5,311 nt of DNA, taken from the NCBI GenBank assembly GCA_030691865.1, contig JAUYDL010000002.1, positions 1 to 5,311 on the forward strand. The letters are read 5' to 3'. Under the pieces are notes generated by a model. That model was not told the DNA's origin, ran no database searches, and saw only the letters and a list, made by a program, of their open reading frames with translations. The translations under genes were made by a program, and so were the position numbers. Below, piece after piece: positions 4,688 to 5,311 of this stretch. This DNA is from Candidatus Omnitrophota bacterium (GTDB lineage Bacteria; Omnitrophota; Gorgyraeia; Gygaellales; Profunditerraquicolaceae). Every line of letters starts with the position of its first letter. The first letter of the stretch is position 1.

Positions 4688-5311
4688 TTATTTGATCTTG
4701 ACTTTACGAAATGCCACAACATCGATAGGCAGATTGCCATGATAGGCCTTCAGCGCCGTAAGTGCGTAATCCGGCTGGCCCAAAAGCTTAAGCGGAATTT
4801 TCAAAATTAAAGAGCTTCTCTTAAAATCTAACAAGACTCCGGAATTAATTACTCTATCTTTGGAACTAAATACCTTGCATTTATTCCCCATGGTAATAAT
4901 GCGTATCTTCGGCATTCGGGCAAAAGGAGTACTTTGGCTATATCCAAAAATATAAAGCATTACCCCAAACCTGCTGCTCAGCTTCTTAGGCTTATCCAGG
5001 CGTACAACAAAATAATTATCTGCCACCGCATAGCTTACGGACCCCTTATCTTCTATTGTTTCAGCCTGCTTAAGATCTATGGGATATTCTGCTTCTTTAA
5101 ACAGCACCGAAGCATCCGAATAAACAATATCTTTACCTTCTAATGTCGATTGAGGCTTTATCTCCACCTCAGGATAATCACTAAAGATTTCATTCTTTCT
5201 GGCAAAATAAAATAAATAAAAAGCGCTGGAGTGTGTCTGGCTTTTATAAAAAACAATCGACCGATATTTTTTATCTAACTCCTCAGGGCTTAAGTCGCAG
5301 CGGAGCCAATT
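4688..5311 (-). CDS. 3' part of a probable PIG-L-like deacetylase with C-terminal beta-sandwich domain (start outside window)
   Basis: The frame is open from the window edge to the TAA at 4688, giving 207 visible residues. A GTG at 5167 could be taken as a start, but the 48 codons upstream of it read as good protein with no stop, so the gene is treated as partial. Residues 1-48 contain D-L-S-P-E-E-L-D-K-K-Y-R-S-I-V-F-Y-K-S-Q (6-25) and F-A-R-K-N-E-I-F (36-43). The ending K-x-x-x-I-x-x-x-K-S-Q followed by an A-R-x-N-E-F/I-F block resembles the C-terminal end of PIG-L/LmbE de-N-acetylases; the catalytic part would lie beyond the edge. Residues about 60-207 form strand-rich sequence ending in L-I-L-K-I-P-L-K-L-L-G and D-V-V-A-F-R-K-V, like CBM9/DOMON-type sandwich domains. 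Both assignments are from pattern recall and are moderate at best. The kinase gene follows 14 bases on. Confidence 0.5.
   Translation of the reverse strand, partial: NWLRCDLSPEELDKKYRSIVFYKSQTHSSAFYLFYFARKNEIFSDYPEVEIKPQSTLEGKDIVYSDASVLFKEAEYPIDLKQAETIEDKGSVSYAVADNYFVVRLDKPKKLSSRFGVMLYIFGYSQSTPFARMPKIRIITMGNKCKVFSSKDRVINSGVLLDFKRSSLILKIPLKLLGQPDYALTALKAYHGNLPIDVVAFRKVKIK

Noticed and set aside
4688..5167. Reading the rightmost gene as a complete 159-residue protein starting at GTG 5167
   Set aside because: The frame continues upstream for 48 more codons to the window edge with convincing protein-like sequence, and no ribosome binding site precedes the GTG; it is better treated as partial.

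Overview
The window is a compact, A+T-rich bacterial stretch (roughly 40% G+C by eye) with seven protein genes, all on the minus strand, so it is read from right to left. A lipid A-type/LPLAT acyltransferase and a secreted protein with a signal peptide indicate a Gram-negative (diderm) cell. The gene style (short hypothetical membrane proteins, GGGGACG-type palindromes between genes, an adenosine-specific kinase in a bacterium) resembles uncultured lineages such as Omnitrophota. That placement is an impression from the sequence style, not a demonstration.

In transcription order: (1) 5311-4688 is the 3' part of a gene cut by the window edge. Its first ~45 visible residues look like the end of a PIG-L/LmbE-type deacetylase, and the rest like a beta-sandwich domain. 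(2) 14 bases later comes a well-recognised adenosine-specific kinase (4673-4188). A compact palindromic element (about 4114-4191) starts on its stop codon. (3) An extended -10 promoter (4081-4108) then drives an LPLAT-family acyltransferase (4061-3135), whose stop codon overlaps the start of (4) a 67-residue two-helix membrane protein (3135-2932). (5) A 91-bp near-perfect inverted repeat (2828-2918) fills most of the next gap. Behind it a second promoter drives bioY (2736-2167) and, 33 bases on, (6) an ArsB/NhaD-type permease (2133-742). (7) A third promoter, beginning right after the permease stop codon, serves a secreted protein with a Pro/Ala/Val-rich tail (684-67), closed by a strong intrinsic terminator (5-43).

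The genes therefore form about four transcription units: deacetylase-like/kinase; acyltransferase/small membrane protein; biotin uptake/permease; and the secreted protein alone. Only the acyltransferase with its small partner shows clear translational coupling. No single pathway unites the window, and no defence system, mobile-element gene, RNA gene or CRISPR array was seen. The points most worth checking are the two palindromic intergenic elements, the acyltransferase that lacks the usual catalytic acid in its H-x4-D/E motif, and the unassigned C-terminal domain of the truncated gene.
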